A DNA stretch of 64,000 nt from JBEKUY01 sp049514555 (GCA_049514555.1 JBEKUY010000011.1:1-64000); one strand, 5' to 3'; positions 1 through 11,094 are shown, numbered from the stretch's first letter. Translations and numbers: made by a program. The notes: generated by a model not told the origin, from the sequence alone.

Positions 1-179
1 AAAACGGCGAGGCGGTGATGGAATTACTCCGCGAGCTGCATCGCAGCGGCGCGACCATCTGCATGGTCACTCACGATCAGCGCTACGCCGACCACGCCGA
101 GCGCACCGTGCATCTCTTCGACGGCCGCATCGTCGAAGAAACCACCGGCGGCGCAGCACCGACCTTCGCTGCCGATTGA
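1..179 (+). CDS. ABC transporter ATP-binding protein, 3' end only
   Basis: The reading frame is open from the left edge (first full codon at base 3) to a TGA at 177-179, giving about 58 residues. The visible part is the end of an ABC ATPase: a D-loop remnant, a helix, then MVTHDQRYADHA, which carries the H-loop histidine, and a typical closing strand (HLFDGRIVEE). This resembles LolD/MacB-type ATPases that power FtsX-like permeases. The next gene is another ATPase of the same type, so a permease gene may lie to the left, outside the window. The N-terminal Walker motifs cannot be seen. Confidence 0.8.
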   Translation, partial: NGEAVMELLRELHRSGATICMVTHDQRYADHAERTVHLFDGRIVEETTGGAAPTFAAD

Positions 180-193
180 ACGGGAGCTACCAC

Positions 194-904
194 GTGAACG
201 CAACGCAGCCACTCATCCAACTGCGCAATCTCGAAAAATCCTACGAAGCGGGCGCCGGGCGCTTCTTCGTGTTGCGCCGGATCACGCTGGACATCGCCTC
301 GGGCGAGTTTGTCACCATCATGGGCCCGTCGGGCGCCGGAAAGTCCACCCTGCTGAGCATCGTCGGGATGCTCGACGGGGCATGGCAGGGCGAGTTCTTT
401 TTTCTCGAGCAGCCGGTCCACAAATTGAATGTCAAGCAGCGCAACGAGCTGCACAAGCAGAATATCGGCTTCGTCTTCCAGAGCTATCACCTGATCGATA
501 ATCTGACGGTCTTCGAGAACCTCGAGCTGCCGCTCTCGTACAAGAATGTTCCGAGCAAGGAGCGCGCCAGCCTGGTCTGCGACACGCTCGACCGTTTTCA
601 AATCGTCGGCAAGAAGGACCTCTTCCCCAGCCAGCTCTCCGGCGGCCAGCAGCAGCTCGTCGCCGTCGCCCGCGCCGTGATCATGAATCCCAAGCTCATC
701 CTCGCCGATGAGCCCACCGGCAATCTGCATTCCGCGCAGGGCGAGGAGATCATGCAGCTCTTCAAGCGGCTGAACGATGCGGGCACCACGATCGTGCAGG
801 TCACTCATTCCGAGCGCAACGCCGCTTACGGCAGCCGGATCATCCAGCTCAAGGACGGCTGGCTCGTCGGCGAAACGAAAACCGATTCCGGCGCCGCGGC
901 ATAG
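194..904 (+). CDS. MacB/LolD-type ABC transporter ATP-binding protein
   Basis: A 236-residue ATPase that would energise a partner permease at the inner membrane. It has Walker A (GPSGAGKST), a Q-loop (FVFQSYHL), a signature motif (LSGGQQQ), Walker B with catalytic Glu (LILADEPTGN) and an H-loop (VTHS). I place the start at GTG 194, which has a GGGAG ribosome site seven bases upstream. An in-frame TTG at 176 would overlap the previous stop but has no such site. The gene sits directly before an FtsX/MacB-type permease, so the two probably form one exporter or lipoprotein-handling complex. The substrate is unknown. Confidence 0.9.
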   Translation: MNATQPLIQLRNLEKSYEAGAGRFFVLRRITLDIASGEFVTIMGPSGAGKSTLLSIVGMLDGAWQGEFFFLEQPVHKLNVKQRNELHKQNIGFVFQSYHLIDNLTVFENLELPLSYKNVPSKERASLVCDTLDRFQIVGKKDLFPSQLSGGQQQLVAVARAVIMNPKLILADEPTGNLHSAQGEEIMQLFKRLNDAGTTIVQVTHSERNAAYGSRIIQLKDGWLVGETKTDSGAAA

Positions 905-927
905 GACGCCAAACAATGAGGCGCACA

Positions 928-3405
928 ATGAACGCATTTTGGCAGGACCTGAAATTCGGCGCGCGAATGCTGGCGAAGTCGCCGGGACTGACAGCCATCG
1001 TTGTCATCACCTTGGCGCTGGGAATCGGCGCCAACACCGCCATATTCAGCATGGTGAACGGCATGCTGCTCCGCCCGCTGCCCGTGCGTGCACCCGAGCA
1101 AATCATGGTTCTGGCTCCGGAGCAGAAGGGCGCCTCGTTTCAGGACTACAACATGTCCTACTTGGATCTGGCGGATTATCGGAAGCAAGTGAGCACCTTC
1201 TCGGATCTGTTTGCTTACGAACTCGCCTTCGCTGGACTCAGCGCTGACGGCCGGGCTGAAAAAATCGCGGTCAGTTACGTAACCGGGAACTATTTCTCAG
1301 CCCTCGGTTTGCAGCCCACGCTCGGCAGGTTGTTCCTCCCGGGCGAAGGGGAAAAGCCGGGCGAGGCTGCCATGATCGTTCTCGGATACTCTTATTGGCA
1401 AAAAAGATTCGGGGGAGATCCCAAGGCCGTCGGCAAACAAGTTCTCGTGGACGGGAAGCCCGCCACGATCGTGGGTGTTGGACCAAAGGGATTTCGCGGA
1501 GTGGAGTCGGTCTTTGAGATGGATGCCTATCTCCCGTTAATCAGGGGCTTTGGCTTTGGACAAGAGGCCAACAACCGGTACGGCTACTATCGCGGCGTGC
1601 GACTATTACAGGCGTTGGGCAGACTGAATCCCGGCGTCAGCCTAGCGCAAGCGCAGAGTTCCTTTGATGTCGCCGCCGCCCACCTGGCCGAGCAGTACCC
1701 CGAAGACGACAAAGGGGTTACGGTTCGCGTGATGCCCGAAAAACGGGCCCGGCCCGTGCCCGACCTGGCCAACATCATTCCGCTTGTCGCCGGTTCGTTC
1801 CTGGCTCTCGCCACTCTGGTTTTGCTTCTGGCGTGCATGAACGTGGCCAACATCCTGCTGGTTCGGGTCACGGTACGCCAGGGTGAGATGGGCGTCCGTA
1901 CGGCGCTGGGCGCCGGACGCGGACGACTCATGGCGCAGTTGCTCACGGAAAGTATCCTCTTGGCGCTCGTGGGCGGGGTGGCAGGAGTGATTCTGGGCCA
2001 GTGGGTCAACAACCTGCTCGGCTCGACGTTTGAACAAGCGGTCAGCAACGTCCCCCTGCGCTTGGATTGGGGGCTCGACTGGAGGGTTTTCTCTTATGCC
2101 CTGGGAATAGCGATATTTAGTGGAATGATTGTCGGCGTGTCGCCAGCTCTGCGGGCCTCTGGCACGAATGTGAACGCGATCCTGCGTGAAGGAGGACGCA
2201 GCGACTCCGCCCACGCCGGCCGCCACCGATCGCGCAGCGTCCTAGTGGTGGCGCAGATTGCGGGATCGCTGGTGTTGTTGGTTGCCACCGGCTTGTTCGT
2301 TCGGAGTCTCGCGCACGTCCAGCGGATGTATTTGGGTTTCGACCCCGATCACGTTTTGAACGTGACGGTTGACCCGCATGGAATCGGCTACGACGAGCCC
2401 CGCACCAGGGGTTTCTATCGGGAACTGGAAGCTCGCGTTCGTGCGCTCCCCGGCGTGAAGTCGGTCGCCCTGGCTTTCAGCGTGCCGATGGGAAATACGG
2501 CGGAGCCCCGCCCAATTCACATCGAGGGGCATCCCCTTGCGAGGGGCCAGCAGCCACCACGGGTTTTCCTGAACCGAGTTGATCCACCTTACTTCGAAGT
2601 GATGCGAGTTCCTCTGCAGCGCGGCCGTGGATTTGCCGAGACCGACAACGAAACCGTGCCCGGGGTGGCCATCGTAAACCAGAAGATGGCCAAACAGTTC
2701 TGGCCCAACGAAGACCCGATTGGGAAGCGCTTCAGCATTTTCGGACCTTCTGGCCCATTCACCCAAGTGATCGGTGTGGCCCAGGATGGCAAGTACAATT
2801 TGGATGCCTTGCAGGAGCCTATCCCCTTCTTCTACCTTCCGTACGCCCAAGACTACTCGTCTCAAATGACCTTGCAGATTCGTTCTGCCGTCACGCCGGA
2901 GTCACTCATCGCCCCGGTGCAGCAGGTGATCCGTGGCCTTGCTCCCGATCTGCCGATCTATGATGTGCGAACGATGAAGCAGAGCTTGGGGGGATTGAAT
3001 GGCTTCTTTGTGTTTCGCATGGGGGCGGTCCTGGCCGCTGTGATGGGCCTGATCGGATTGACCCTCGCGGTCGTCGGCGTGTACGCCGTGGTGTCCTACA
3101 ACGCAGAGCAGCGCACCCACGAAATGGGCATTCGCATGGCCCTGGGCGCCGGGCGACGCGAAATCTTGGGCCTGATTCTCCGCCAGGGAATGGGCCTGGT
3201 TATCGTCGGCGTGCTGTGCGGCTTGGTCGCCTCCTGGGCCCTGACTCGCACCATGGCCAGACTCCTGGTCGGCGTGAGCGCGACCGACCCGCTCACCTTC
3301 GCGGGCGTCACGCTCTTGCTCGCAGCGATTGCGCTGTGGGCGTGCTACGTCCCAGCATGGCGAGCGATGCGCGTGGATCCCATGGTCGCCCTGCGGCATG
3401 AGTAA
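928..3405 (+). CDS. ADOP-type ABC permease (MacB periplasmic core plus FtsX, duplicated)
   Basis: An 825-residue membrane protein with two copies of a MacB-like periplasmic domain plus FtsX transmembrane bundle. One N-terminal transmembrane helix lies near residues 20-40, followed by a periplasmic domain and three helices up to about residue 430. A further helix near 445-470 (SLVLLVATGLFV) leads to a second periplasmic domain and three helices to the C-terminus. The opening (FWQDLKFGARML, then ALGIGANTAIF) is characteristic of permeases that are abundant in Acidobacteriota. I prefer ATG 928 because a GAGG lies six bases upstream; ATG 916 is the alternative. It follows its likely ATPase by 23 bases. 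The cargo cannot be read from sequence. Confidence 0.88.
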   Translation: MNAFWQDLKFGARMLAKSPGLTAIVVITLALGIGANTAIFSMVNGMLLRPLPVRAPEQIMVLAPEQKGASFQDYNMSYLDLADYRKQVSTFSDLFAYELAFAGLSADGRAEKIAVSYVTGNYFSALGLQPTLGRLFLPGEGEKPGEAAMIVLGYSYWQKRFGGDPKAVGKQVLVDGKPATIVGVGPKGFRGVESVFEMDAYLPLIRGFGFGQEANNRYGYYRGVRLLQALGRLNPGVSLAQAQSSFDVAAAHLAEQYPEDDKGVTVRVMPEKRARPVPDLANIIPLVAGSFLALATLVLLLACMNVANILLVRVTVRQGEMGVRTALGAGRGRLMAQLLTESILLALVGGVAGVILGQWVNNLLGSTFEQAVSNVPLRLDWGLDWRVFSYALGIAIFSGMIVGVSPALRASGTNVNAILREGGRSDSAHAGRHRSRSVLVVAQIAGSLVLLVATGLFVRSLAHVQRMYLGFDPDHVLNVTVDPHGIGYDEPRTRGFYRELEARVRALPGVKSVALAFSVPMGNTAEPRPIHIEGHPLARGQQPPRVFLNRVDPPYFEVMRVPLQRGRGFAETDNETVPGVAIVNQKMAKQFWPNEDPIGKRFSIFGPSGPFTQVIGVAQDGKYNLDALQEPIPFFYLPYAQDYSSQMTLQIRSAVTPESLIAPVQQVIRGLAPDLPIYDVRTMKQSLGGLNGFFVFRMGAVLAAVMGLIGLTLAVVGVYAVVSYNAEQRTHEMGIRMALGAGRREILGLILRQGMGLVIVGVLCGLVASWALTRTMARLLVGVSATDPLTFAGVTLLLAAIALWACYVPAWRAMRVDPMVALRHE

Positions 3406-3498
3406 AGCCTCCTCAGCGCGGATCGTCCGAACCGCTGTACAATGCCACCGCCGCCGGTGCCGCCGGGACCAGGGGCGCCGAACACCGGTTTTCATGAG

Positions 3499-4865
<1,367 letters not shown>

Positions 4866-4869
<4 letters not shown>

Positions 4870-6227
4870 CGCCCGCTGCCGAAGCCCGCATGAAGCGCCA
4901 TCTCGCCTACGAATCCCGCCTCGCCCTGACGAGCGTTCTCGCCGGACTTCCCGCCGTCGCCGTGGCCGTCACCGTTCTGTTGCTGGGCGATTTCTCGTCG
5001 CGAGCGCGCTGGACGCTCATTCTTCTGATGGTGGCCTTCTGGCTCGGGTTTGCGCTCGCCTTGCGCGATCGAATCGCTCGCCCCTTGCAGACGATGGCCA
5101 ACGTTGTCAGCGCTCTTCGGGAAGAAGACTACTCCATCCGCGCGCACGGCGCCCGCCGCTCGGACTCCTTCGGCGAACTCGCCCGCGAAGTGAACGTCTT
5201 GAGCGAAACGCTGCGCGAGCAGCGCCTCGGCGCCCTGGAAGCCACCGCGCTGCTTCGCAAGGTCATGGAGGAAATCGACGTCGCGGTATTCGCCTTCGAT
5301 GAAGCGCACTGCCTGCGCCTCGTCAATCGCGCCGGCGAGCGGCTGCTCGCGCGCCCCGCCGAGCGATTGCTCTGTCTCACCGCCGACGATCTCGGCCTGG
5401 CCGGTTGCCTGACGGGCGAGGCCGCCTGCACCGTCGAAATGCAATTCCCCGGCGCGCAGGGCCGCTGGGGATTGCGCCGCAGCACCTTTCGGCAGCACGG
5501 CCGCCCGCATCAACTGATCGTTCTTTCCGACTTGAGCCGCCCGCTGCGCGAAGAAGAACGCCAGGCTTGGCAGCGCCTCATCCGCGTCCTCGGCCACGAA
5601 ATGAACAATTCGCTCGCTCCGATCAAGTCCATCGCCGAAAGCCTCGCCCGCTCTCTGCGCCAGGAACCGCGGCCGTCCGATTGGGACGTGGACGTACGAG
5701 ACGGCCTCTCCATCATTTCCTCTCGCGCCGAAGCGTTGGCACGTTTCCTAAACGCTTATTCCCGCCTGGCGCGCCTTCCCGCGCCGCGCTTCGCGCCGGT
5801 GGAAGTTGCCGCGCTCGTCCGCCGCGTGGTCGGGCTGGAGCCTCGTCTGACCGTCGCTTTGCGTGCCGGGCCGGAGCTTGTCATCCGGGCCGATGGCGAT
5901 CAGCTCGAACAACTCCTCATCAATCTCGTCCACAATGCGGTCGACGCGGCGCTCGAATCATCCAGTGCCGCCCCGGCGAACGAAGCCGCCGTCTCGATTG
6001 GCTGGTTGCGCGACGCGACGCAACTCGAAATCGTCATCGAAGACAACGGCCCCGGCCTCCCGGAAACGTCCAACCTCTTCGTTCCGTTTTTCACGACAAA
6101 ACCCGCTGGCTCCGGCATCGGCCTGGTCCTCAGCCGTCAAATCGCCGAAGCGCACGGCGGCTCGCTCACCCTCGACAATCGCAGCGATACCCGCGGCTGC
6201 AGCGCCGTCCTCCGCCTCCCTCTCTGA
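4866..6227 (+). CDS. Membrane sensor histidine kinase, NtrY-like
   Basis: A kinase of about 453 residues with two N-terminal transmembrane helices, a HAMP segment (RDRIARPLQTMANVVSALRE), a PAS-like domain, a dimerisation domain with phospho-acceptor His244 (VLGHEMNNSLAP) and an ATPase domain with N-box (NLVHNAVDAA), G1 (DNGPGLP) and G2 (GSGIGLVLS) motifs. The H-box HEMNNSLAPI is typical of NtrY-like kinases paired with NtrC-type regulators. GTG 4866 overlaps the regulator's TGA by four bases (GTGA); ATG 4890 is the alternative start. There is almost no periplasmic loop between the two helices, so it probably senses membrane or cytoplasmic state. Confidence 0.88.
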
Positions 6228-6384
6228 ATCTTGCCGCATCATTTTGCCCGCATACTCCGGAATCATCGCGTCGAAACCCACGACGCGCGATTACTGCTCC
6301 TAGCAACTTGACCCGACTGTTGCCTTGACAAGGATCGCCGCGCCACACGAAACTGGAATCCCCCTTCCAGAAAGATTTTCCCCT

Positions 6385-7131
6385 ATGGAAACGAACCGGC
6401 CCGCGCGTATCCTCCTGGCCGAAGACGACGAATCCGTTGCGCAGATGCTCTGCGACCGGTTCGAGTCGGACGGCTATGCTGTTGAAGTCACTCCCAGCGG
6501 CGCGCGCTTGCTCGAACTGCTCGAGCAGCGCGAATATCAACTCCTGGTCTTCGATCCGGACCTTCCCAAAGTAAGTGGCTTCGATTTACTTTTCCAGCTT
6601 CGCGCGCGCGGGTCGCGTTTGCCCGTCCTGATTCTCACCGGCGGCCGAGTGGAGGACCGCGTCGAGAGCCTCGATGCCGGCGCCGACGACTGTGTCGCCA
6701 AGCCCTTCTCACTCGATGAGCTCTCCGCTCGCGTCCGCGCCCTCCTGCGCCGCAGCGGTGCGGGAGCGACCACCGTCTTGCGCGTCGCCGATCTCGAACT
6801 CGACCGCCTGGACCGCAAGGCGCGCCGTGCCGGCCGCGTCATCAGTCTCACGTCCAAGGAATTCGCCGTCCTCGAGTGTCTGATGTGCCACGCGGGTGAA
6901 CCCGTGGACCGCGCCGCCATCTTCGAGCACGGCTGGGGCCCCCAGCCCAAAACCATGACCAACCTCGTAGACGTGTACATCAACTACCTGCGACGCAAAG
7001 TAGATTTTGAGCCTCAGGCGAGGCTCATCCATACCGTGCGCGGGATAGGCTATCGAGTCGTTTCCGCAGCGGAAGGATCGCCCGTTGGCCGCCCCCCGAG
7101 CGACGCTGCCACCTTGTCCCATTCCAGTTGA
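6385..7131 (+). CDS. OmpR/PhoB-family response regulator
   Basis: A 248-residue regulator with a receiver domain (LLAEDDES, phospho-acceptor Asp57 in VFDPDLP, conserved Lys in VAKPFSLDEL) and a C-terminal winged-helix domain (LTSKEFAVLECL through HTVRGIGYRV). ATG 6385 is chosen because the receiver fold begins immediately after it; a TTG at 6325 would add a leader without homology. No kinase gene is adjacent, since the upstream NtrY-like kinase has its own partner, so this is an orphan regulator or is served from elsewhere. The last 20 or so residues (SPVGRPPSDAATLSHSS) are an extra disordered tail. Confidence 0.88.
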   Translation: METNRPARILLAEDDESVAQMLCDRFESDGYAVEVTPSGARLLELLEQREYQLLVFDPDLPKVSGFDLLFQLRARGSRLPVLILTGGRVEDRVESLDAGADDCVAKPFSLDELSARVRALLRRSGAGATTVLRVADLELDRLDRKARRAGRVISLTSKEFAVLECLMCHAGEPVDRAAIFEHGWGPQPKTMTNLVDVYINYLRRKVDFEPQARLIHTVRGIGYRVVSAAEGSPVGRPPSDAATLSHSS

Positions 7132-7314
7132 GCCCGGAGATAGCTTCCTCACCTCTGGGCGGCATGCGGCCTGTGTGCACTCGATTCACGGGAGCATCCT
7201 CGGCCCGAGGCAGAGCATCCAATTGAAAGCGCATGGCGCCAGCGGGTCGGCTTGCCTGCGACCGGATTCCAGAAACCGGAGACGGTCGCGCCGCGCGGCA
7301 AACATCTGAGCGAC

Positions 7315-8175
7315 ATGAGAATCCCTGCTGCCACCACTCGTCTTGCGCTGCGGTTTTTGCTCGTTCCGCTCCTCCTTCTCCCATTTTTGGAAGCCCCTGC
7401 GCGGGCGGCGGACGCCCTTTCGGTCTCCGACCCACTCGATCTCGGCTTCCGGCAGATGTACAACCTCGACTTCGAGGAGGCGCATAACACCTTCCGCGAA
7501 TGGCAGAAGTTTCATCCGCACGATCCTTTCGGCCTGACCGGCGAGGCCGCCGCATACCTATTCGAGGAGTTTGACCGCCTCGGCGTGCTGCAGAGCGAGC
7601 TCTTCGTCGATCGCGAGAAATTCGAAGAGCGTAATAAGACTGTGCCTGACCCCGCCCTCCGCGCCAGTTTCGGCCAGGCGCTGGAACGCAGCGACCAGCT
7701 TGCCGACGCCATTCTTGCCCGTTCGCCCAAAGACGAAAATGCCCTGTTCGCCAAGATTCTCAATCTCGGCCTGCGCGCCGATTACCTTGCTCTGATTGAG
7801 AAGCGCAATGTGGCTTCCCTGGGACGTATCAAGCGCGCCGGCCAGCTCGCCGGGCGGTTGCTGGCCGAAAACCCCGAGTGCTACGATGCCTACCTCGCCG
7901 TGGGCGTCGAAAACTACATGCTCAGCCTGAAACCAGCGCCCGTCCGTTGGTTCCTCCAGCTCTATGGCGCCGAGACCGACAAGAATCGCGGCGTCAAAAA
8001 CCTTCAATTGACGGCCGAAAAAGGGCATTATCTTCAACCGTACGCCCGCCTGTTACTGGCCGTGGCTGCCTTGCGCGATCAGCGCCGGGACGAGGCTCGT
8101 GCGTTGCTCCTGGGCCTCTCGCAGGAGTTTCCGAGGAATCGTCTATACCGCCGGGAGTTTTCTCGGCTTCAATAG
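7315..8175 (+). CDS. Secreted TPR-like helical protein
   Basis: A 286-residue protein with a clear Sec signal peptide (hydrophobic LALRFLLVPLLLLPFL, cleavage near ARA-AD). The mature part is helical, with repeats of the kind seen in tetratricopeptide proteins (LGFRQMYNLDFEEAHNTFREW; LLAVAALRDQRRDEARALLLGL). ATG 7315 is selected because it starts at the signal peptide. No enzyme motif is visible. Secreted TPR-like proteins of this size are common in Acidobacteriota with unknown roles, probably protein-protein interaction in the periplasm. The polyketide synthase gene begins 38 bases downstream and may be co-transcribed. Confidence 0.72.
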   Translation: MRIPAATTRLALRFLLVPLLLLPFLEAPARAADALSVSDPLDLGFRQMYNLDFEEAHNTFREWQKFHPHDPFGLTGEAAAYLFEEFDRLGVLQSELFVDREKFEERNKTVPDPALRASFGQALERSDQLADAILARSPKDENALFAKILNLGLRADYLALIEKRNVASLGRIKRAGQLAGRLLAENPECYDAYLAVGVENYMLSLKPAPVRWFLQLYGAETDKNRGVKNLQLTAEKGHYLQPYARLLLAVAALRDQRRDEARALLLGLSQEFPRNRLYRREFSRLQ

Positions 8176-8213
8176 GGGCACTGTCGTTCTTCGCGTGAGG
8201 GACCGGGGGGATC

Positions 8214-9260
8214 ATGAGGGTTGCTGGCGTCGCGAGTGCGTTTCCCAAGCACTACTACAAACAGGAAGTTCTGACGGAAGCATTCAAGGCCTACTGGGGT
8301 CCACGGCTCGGTAGCACCGAGGTCATCGACCGCCTTCACTCCAAATGCTGCGTGGACGGGCGCCATCTCGCTCTGCCCATGGAGGCCTACTACGGCCTCG
8401 ACACCTTCGGAAAAACGAATGGCGCCTGGATCCAGTGCGCCGAGGAGATCGGCGAACAGGCCCTCTGCCGCGCGTTGACCAAAGCCGGCCTCGAGCCGCG
8501 GGACATCGACGCCATTTTCGTGGTGTCCGTCACCGGCATCGCCAGCCCCTCGCTCGATGCGCGCCTCGCCAATCGCATGGGCTTTTCCCCGCGCATCAAG
8601 CGCATCCCGATTTTCGGCCTCGGCTGCGTGGCCGGGGCCGCGGGCATTGCCCGGGCGAGCGATTACGTGCGCGCCTTTCCGGACCAGGTGGCCGCTCTTC
8701 TCTCCGTCGAGCTTTGCTCGCTCACGATCCAAAAAGACGATCTCTCCGTCGCCAACCTCATCTCCGTGGGATTGTTTGCCGATGGCGCCGCGGCCGTCAT
8801 CTTAGTTGGCTCCGAGAGAGAACAACCGGGCCCTGAGGTCCTCGCCACTCGCTCGATCTTCTACCCCGATACCCAGCACATCATGGGCTGGGATGTCTCC
8901 GAAAAGGGGTTCCAGATCGTCCTCTCGCCCGAGCTGCCCGAACTCATCGAAACCCATCTCGGGCGCGACGTCGACTCCTTCCTCGAGGACTGCGGCATCT
9001 CCAGGAAAGACATTGGTTGCTGGATCATGCACACCGGCGGCCCCAAAATCCTGGAGGCCACCGCCAAATCGCTCGATCTTCCGAAGGAGGCGCTCTCCGC
9101 TTCGTGGGAAAGCCTGCGCAAGGTCGGCAATCTTTCTTCCACGTCCGTCCTGCTCGTTCTCGAGGAATTCATCCGCCGGCAGCCGCCCGCGGGAACCTAC
9201 GGCTTGCTGGCCGCTTCCGGCCCGGCCTTTTGCTCCGAGCTGGTCCTTCTGAGGTGGTAA
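8214..9260 (+). CDS. Type III polyketide synthase (chalcone synthase-like)
   Basis: A 348-residue thiolase-fold condensing enzyme. The catalytic triad of type III polyketide synthases is visible as Cys138 (FGLGCVAGA), His273 (WIMHTGGP) and Asn306 (KVGNLSSTS). These enzymes extend an acyl-CoA starter with malonyl-CoA and cyclise the chain, commonly to alkylresorcinols, alkylpyrones or phloroglucinols. The start ATG 8214 follows a G-rich ribosome site. The next gene is an FAD monooxygenase two bases downstream, a pairing known from phenolic-lipid operons such as Streptomyces srsA/srsC. A phenolic or pyrone lipid product is therefore likely, but chain length and ring type cannot be read from sequence. 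Ketoacyl-ACP synthase III is less likely because of the family-specific context around Cys138. Confidence 0.85.
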   Translation: MRVAGVASAFPKHYYKQEVLTEAFKAYWGPRLGSTEVIDRLHSKCCVDGRHLALPMEAYYGLDTFGKTNGAWIQCAEEIGEQALCRALTKAGLEPRDIDAIFVVSVTGIASPSLDARLANRMGFSPRIKRIPIFGLGCVAGAAGIARASDYVRAFPDQVAALLSVELCSLTIQKDDLSVANLISVGLFADGAAAVILVGSEREQPGPEVLATRSIFYPDTQHIMGWDVSEKGFQIVLSPELPELIETHLGRDVDSFLEDCGISRKDIGCWIMHTGGPKILEATAKSLDLPKEALSASWESLRKVGNLSSTSVLLVLEEFIRRQPPAGTYGLLAASGPAFCSELVLLRW

Positions 9261-9261
9261 T

Positions 9262-10392
9262 GTGAACGCCGCAGAACACAGCACGAACGTCCTCGTCGTC
9301 GGCGGCGGCCCCTCCGGCCTGGCCGCGGCCATTGCGGCGCGCTTGCGAGGTTTCAGCGTCCTCGTCGTGGATACCGCCGAGCCTCCGATTGACAAGGCCT
9401 GCGGCGAAGGACTGATGCCCGATGGCGTCGAAGCGCTCCGCCAGATCGGCGTCGCCATTCCATCCGCCGAATCGGTCCCCTTCCGTGGTATCCGCTTCAT
9501 TGGTGACGATCGCCGCGTTGAGGGCGGCTTCCCGCAGGGCCCCGGCTTGGGTGTGCGGCGCATCAGCCTGCACCGTTTGCTCTTCGAGCGCGCCGAGCAG
9601 CAGGGCGTCTCTTTCTTCTGGAAGGCCCGCGTCACCGGGCTCGATGCCGGCGGCGTCTGGGTGCAGGATCGCTTCGTCCGGGCGCAGTGGGTGATCGGCG
9701 CCGATGGACTCAATTCTTACGTCCGGCGCTGGGCCGGACTCGATCGCTTTCGATTTCATTTGGAGCCGCAGCGTTTCGGCTTTCGCCGCCATTTCCGCAT
9801 TGCGCCCTGGACCGACTTCGTCGAGGTTTACTGGGGTCCCGGCTGCCAGGTTTACGTCACTCCGGTCGGCCCGGAAGAGGTGGGCGTCGCTGCGATCTCT
9901 TCCCGCCCGCAGTTTCGCCTGGAAAAAGCGCTTTCCCTTTTTCCCGACCTCGCGGCACGCCTGCAAGATGCCGCGCCTGTCACCAGTGAACGAGGCGCCG
10001 CCACGGCTTCGCGCACGCTCAAGCGCGTTTATCGTGGCCGCGTCGTTCTGATCGGCGACGCGTCCGGCACCGTGGACGCCGTCAGCGGCGAGGGGCTCGG
10101 TCTCGCCTTTCGCCAGGCATTGGCTCTTGCTCCGGCACTCGAGAGCGGCGACCTTTCCCCGTATCAGTCGACCCACCGCTCCCTCACCCGAGTGCCGCTT
10201 CGCCTCACTTCACTCATGCTCCTTCTCGATCGCTCTTCCTGGCTTCGCCGCCGCGCGCTTCGCGCGCTGGCCTCGAACCCGCATCTGTTCCAGCGCATGC
10301 TCGCCGCGCACGTCGGCGCGGTGTCCGCTCCCGGCCTCATGCGCGACGGCATTTCCCCGCTCGTCCTTCAAATGCTGAAGGGCGCGAATTGA
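9262..10392 (+). CDS. FAD-dependent monooxygenase/oxidoreductase
   Basis: A 376-residue flavoprotein. An N-terminal Rossmann motif (VVGGGPSGLAAAIAARLRG) binds FAD, and the second FAD motif (LIGDASGTVDAVSGEG) lies near residue 260, as in aromatic hydroxylases and geranylgeranyl reductase-like enzymes. Start GTG 9262 has a GAGGTGG ribosome site ending five bases upstream. It follows the polyketide synthase stop by one base, so the two are surely translated together; the expected role is hydroxylation of the polyketide product to a quinol or quinone. A reductase role on isoprenoid lipids is the main alternative. Confidence 0.85.
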   Translation: MNAAEHSTNVLVVGGGPSGLAAAIAARLRGFSVLVVDTAEPPIDKACGEGLMPDGVEALRQIGVAIPSAESVPFRGIRFIGDDRRVEGGFPQGPGLGVRRISLHRLLFERAEQQGVSFFWKARVTGLDAGGVWVQDRFVRAQWVIGADGLNSYVRRWAGLDRFRFHLEPQRFGFRRHFRIAPWTDFVEVYWGPGCQVYVTPVGPEEVGVAAISSRPQFRLEKALSLFPDLAARLQDAAPVTSERGAATASRTLKRVYRGRVVLIGDASGTVDAVSGEGLGLAFRQALALAPALESGDLSPYQSTHRSLTRVPLRLTSLMLLLDRSSWLRRRALRALASNPHLFQRMLAAHVGAVSAPGLMRDGISPLVLQMLKGAN

Positions 10393-10400
10393 CGACTGCG

Positions 10401-11003
10401 ATGAGGGACAAGCTGTGGCATGTGGCCGCCCTCTCCCCATGCATTCTCTGCTTCCTTGGTTTCCTCTTTGCCCTGGCCGCTCCGCCCCTGCGCGCCCAGC
10501 AACTCGCCTTCGAATTCGATCCGCGCCAAACTCAGGTGGATTTCACGCTCGGCGCGACGCTTCACACCGTTCATGGGACCTTTGCGCTCAAGAGTGGCCG
10601 CATCTTGCTCGAACCTGCCACCGGCAAAGCCGGCGGACAAATCGTCGTCGACGCCGCCAGTGGAAAGAGCGGCAACGAGGATCGCGACCACGACATGCAC
10701 CGGAAAGTCCTCGAATCGCAGAAATTCCCCGAGATCGTCTTTCTCCCCGAGCGTATCGAGGGCCAGATTCCTCCGCAGGGCGATTTTCGCGTCACCGTGC
10801 ACGGCCTCTTCCGCCTTCATGGCGCAGACCACGAGGCCACTTTTGACGTGCAGGCCCGGAGAAAGGCTGACGGCATCGCCCTCACCCTCCAATTCGCGAT
10901 TCCCTACGTGCAATGGGGCCTCAAGAATCCCAGCAAGCTTTTTCTCCGCGTTTCGGACCAGGTCCAGATCACCATCCACACCTTTGCCCGCCCTGTGACC
11001 TGA
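10401..11003 (+). CDS. YceI-family periplasmic lipid-binding protein
   Basis: A 200-residue protein with an N-terminal signal peptide (hydrophobic LCFLGFLFALAAPP, cleavage near LRAQQ), followed by a YceI beta-barrel: DPRQTQVDFTLG, HTVHGTFALKSG, GKSGNEDRDHDMH and QKFPEIVF are family landmarks. YceI proteins bind polyprenyl or quinone-like lipids in the periplasm. ATG 10401 starts eight bases after the FAD enzyme's stop; TTG 10389 is in frame but lacks support. Standing directly behind a polyketide/flavoenzyme pair, it may carry the lipid product, which is an inference from family and position only. Confidence 0.85.
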   Translation: MRDKLWHVAALSPCILCFLGFLFALAAPPLRAQQLAFEFDPRQTQVDFTLGATLHTVHGTFALKSGRILLEPATGKAGGQIVVDAASGKSGNEDRDHDMHRKVLESQKFPEIVFLPERIEGQIPPQGDFRVTVHGLFRLHGADHEATFDVQARRKADGIALTLQFAIPYVQWGLKNPSKLFLRVSDQVQITIHTFARPVT

Positions 11004-11094
11004 AGCTGCAGGGTACGATTCGTAGGAACCTTTCCCTTTCTTTTGGGTTTTACCTATTGAACGGCTGGCTGCATCGTTGTCCTCGGAGGATCCG

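Noticed and set aside
83..937. 284-residue leftward frame opposite the ABC ATPase
   Set aside because: Antisense to a gene with full ABC motifs; low-complexity Ala/Leu/Glu composition typical of a shadow frame.
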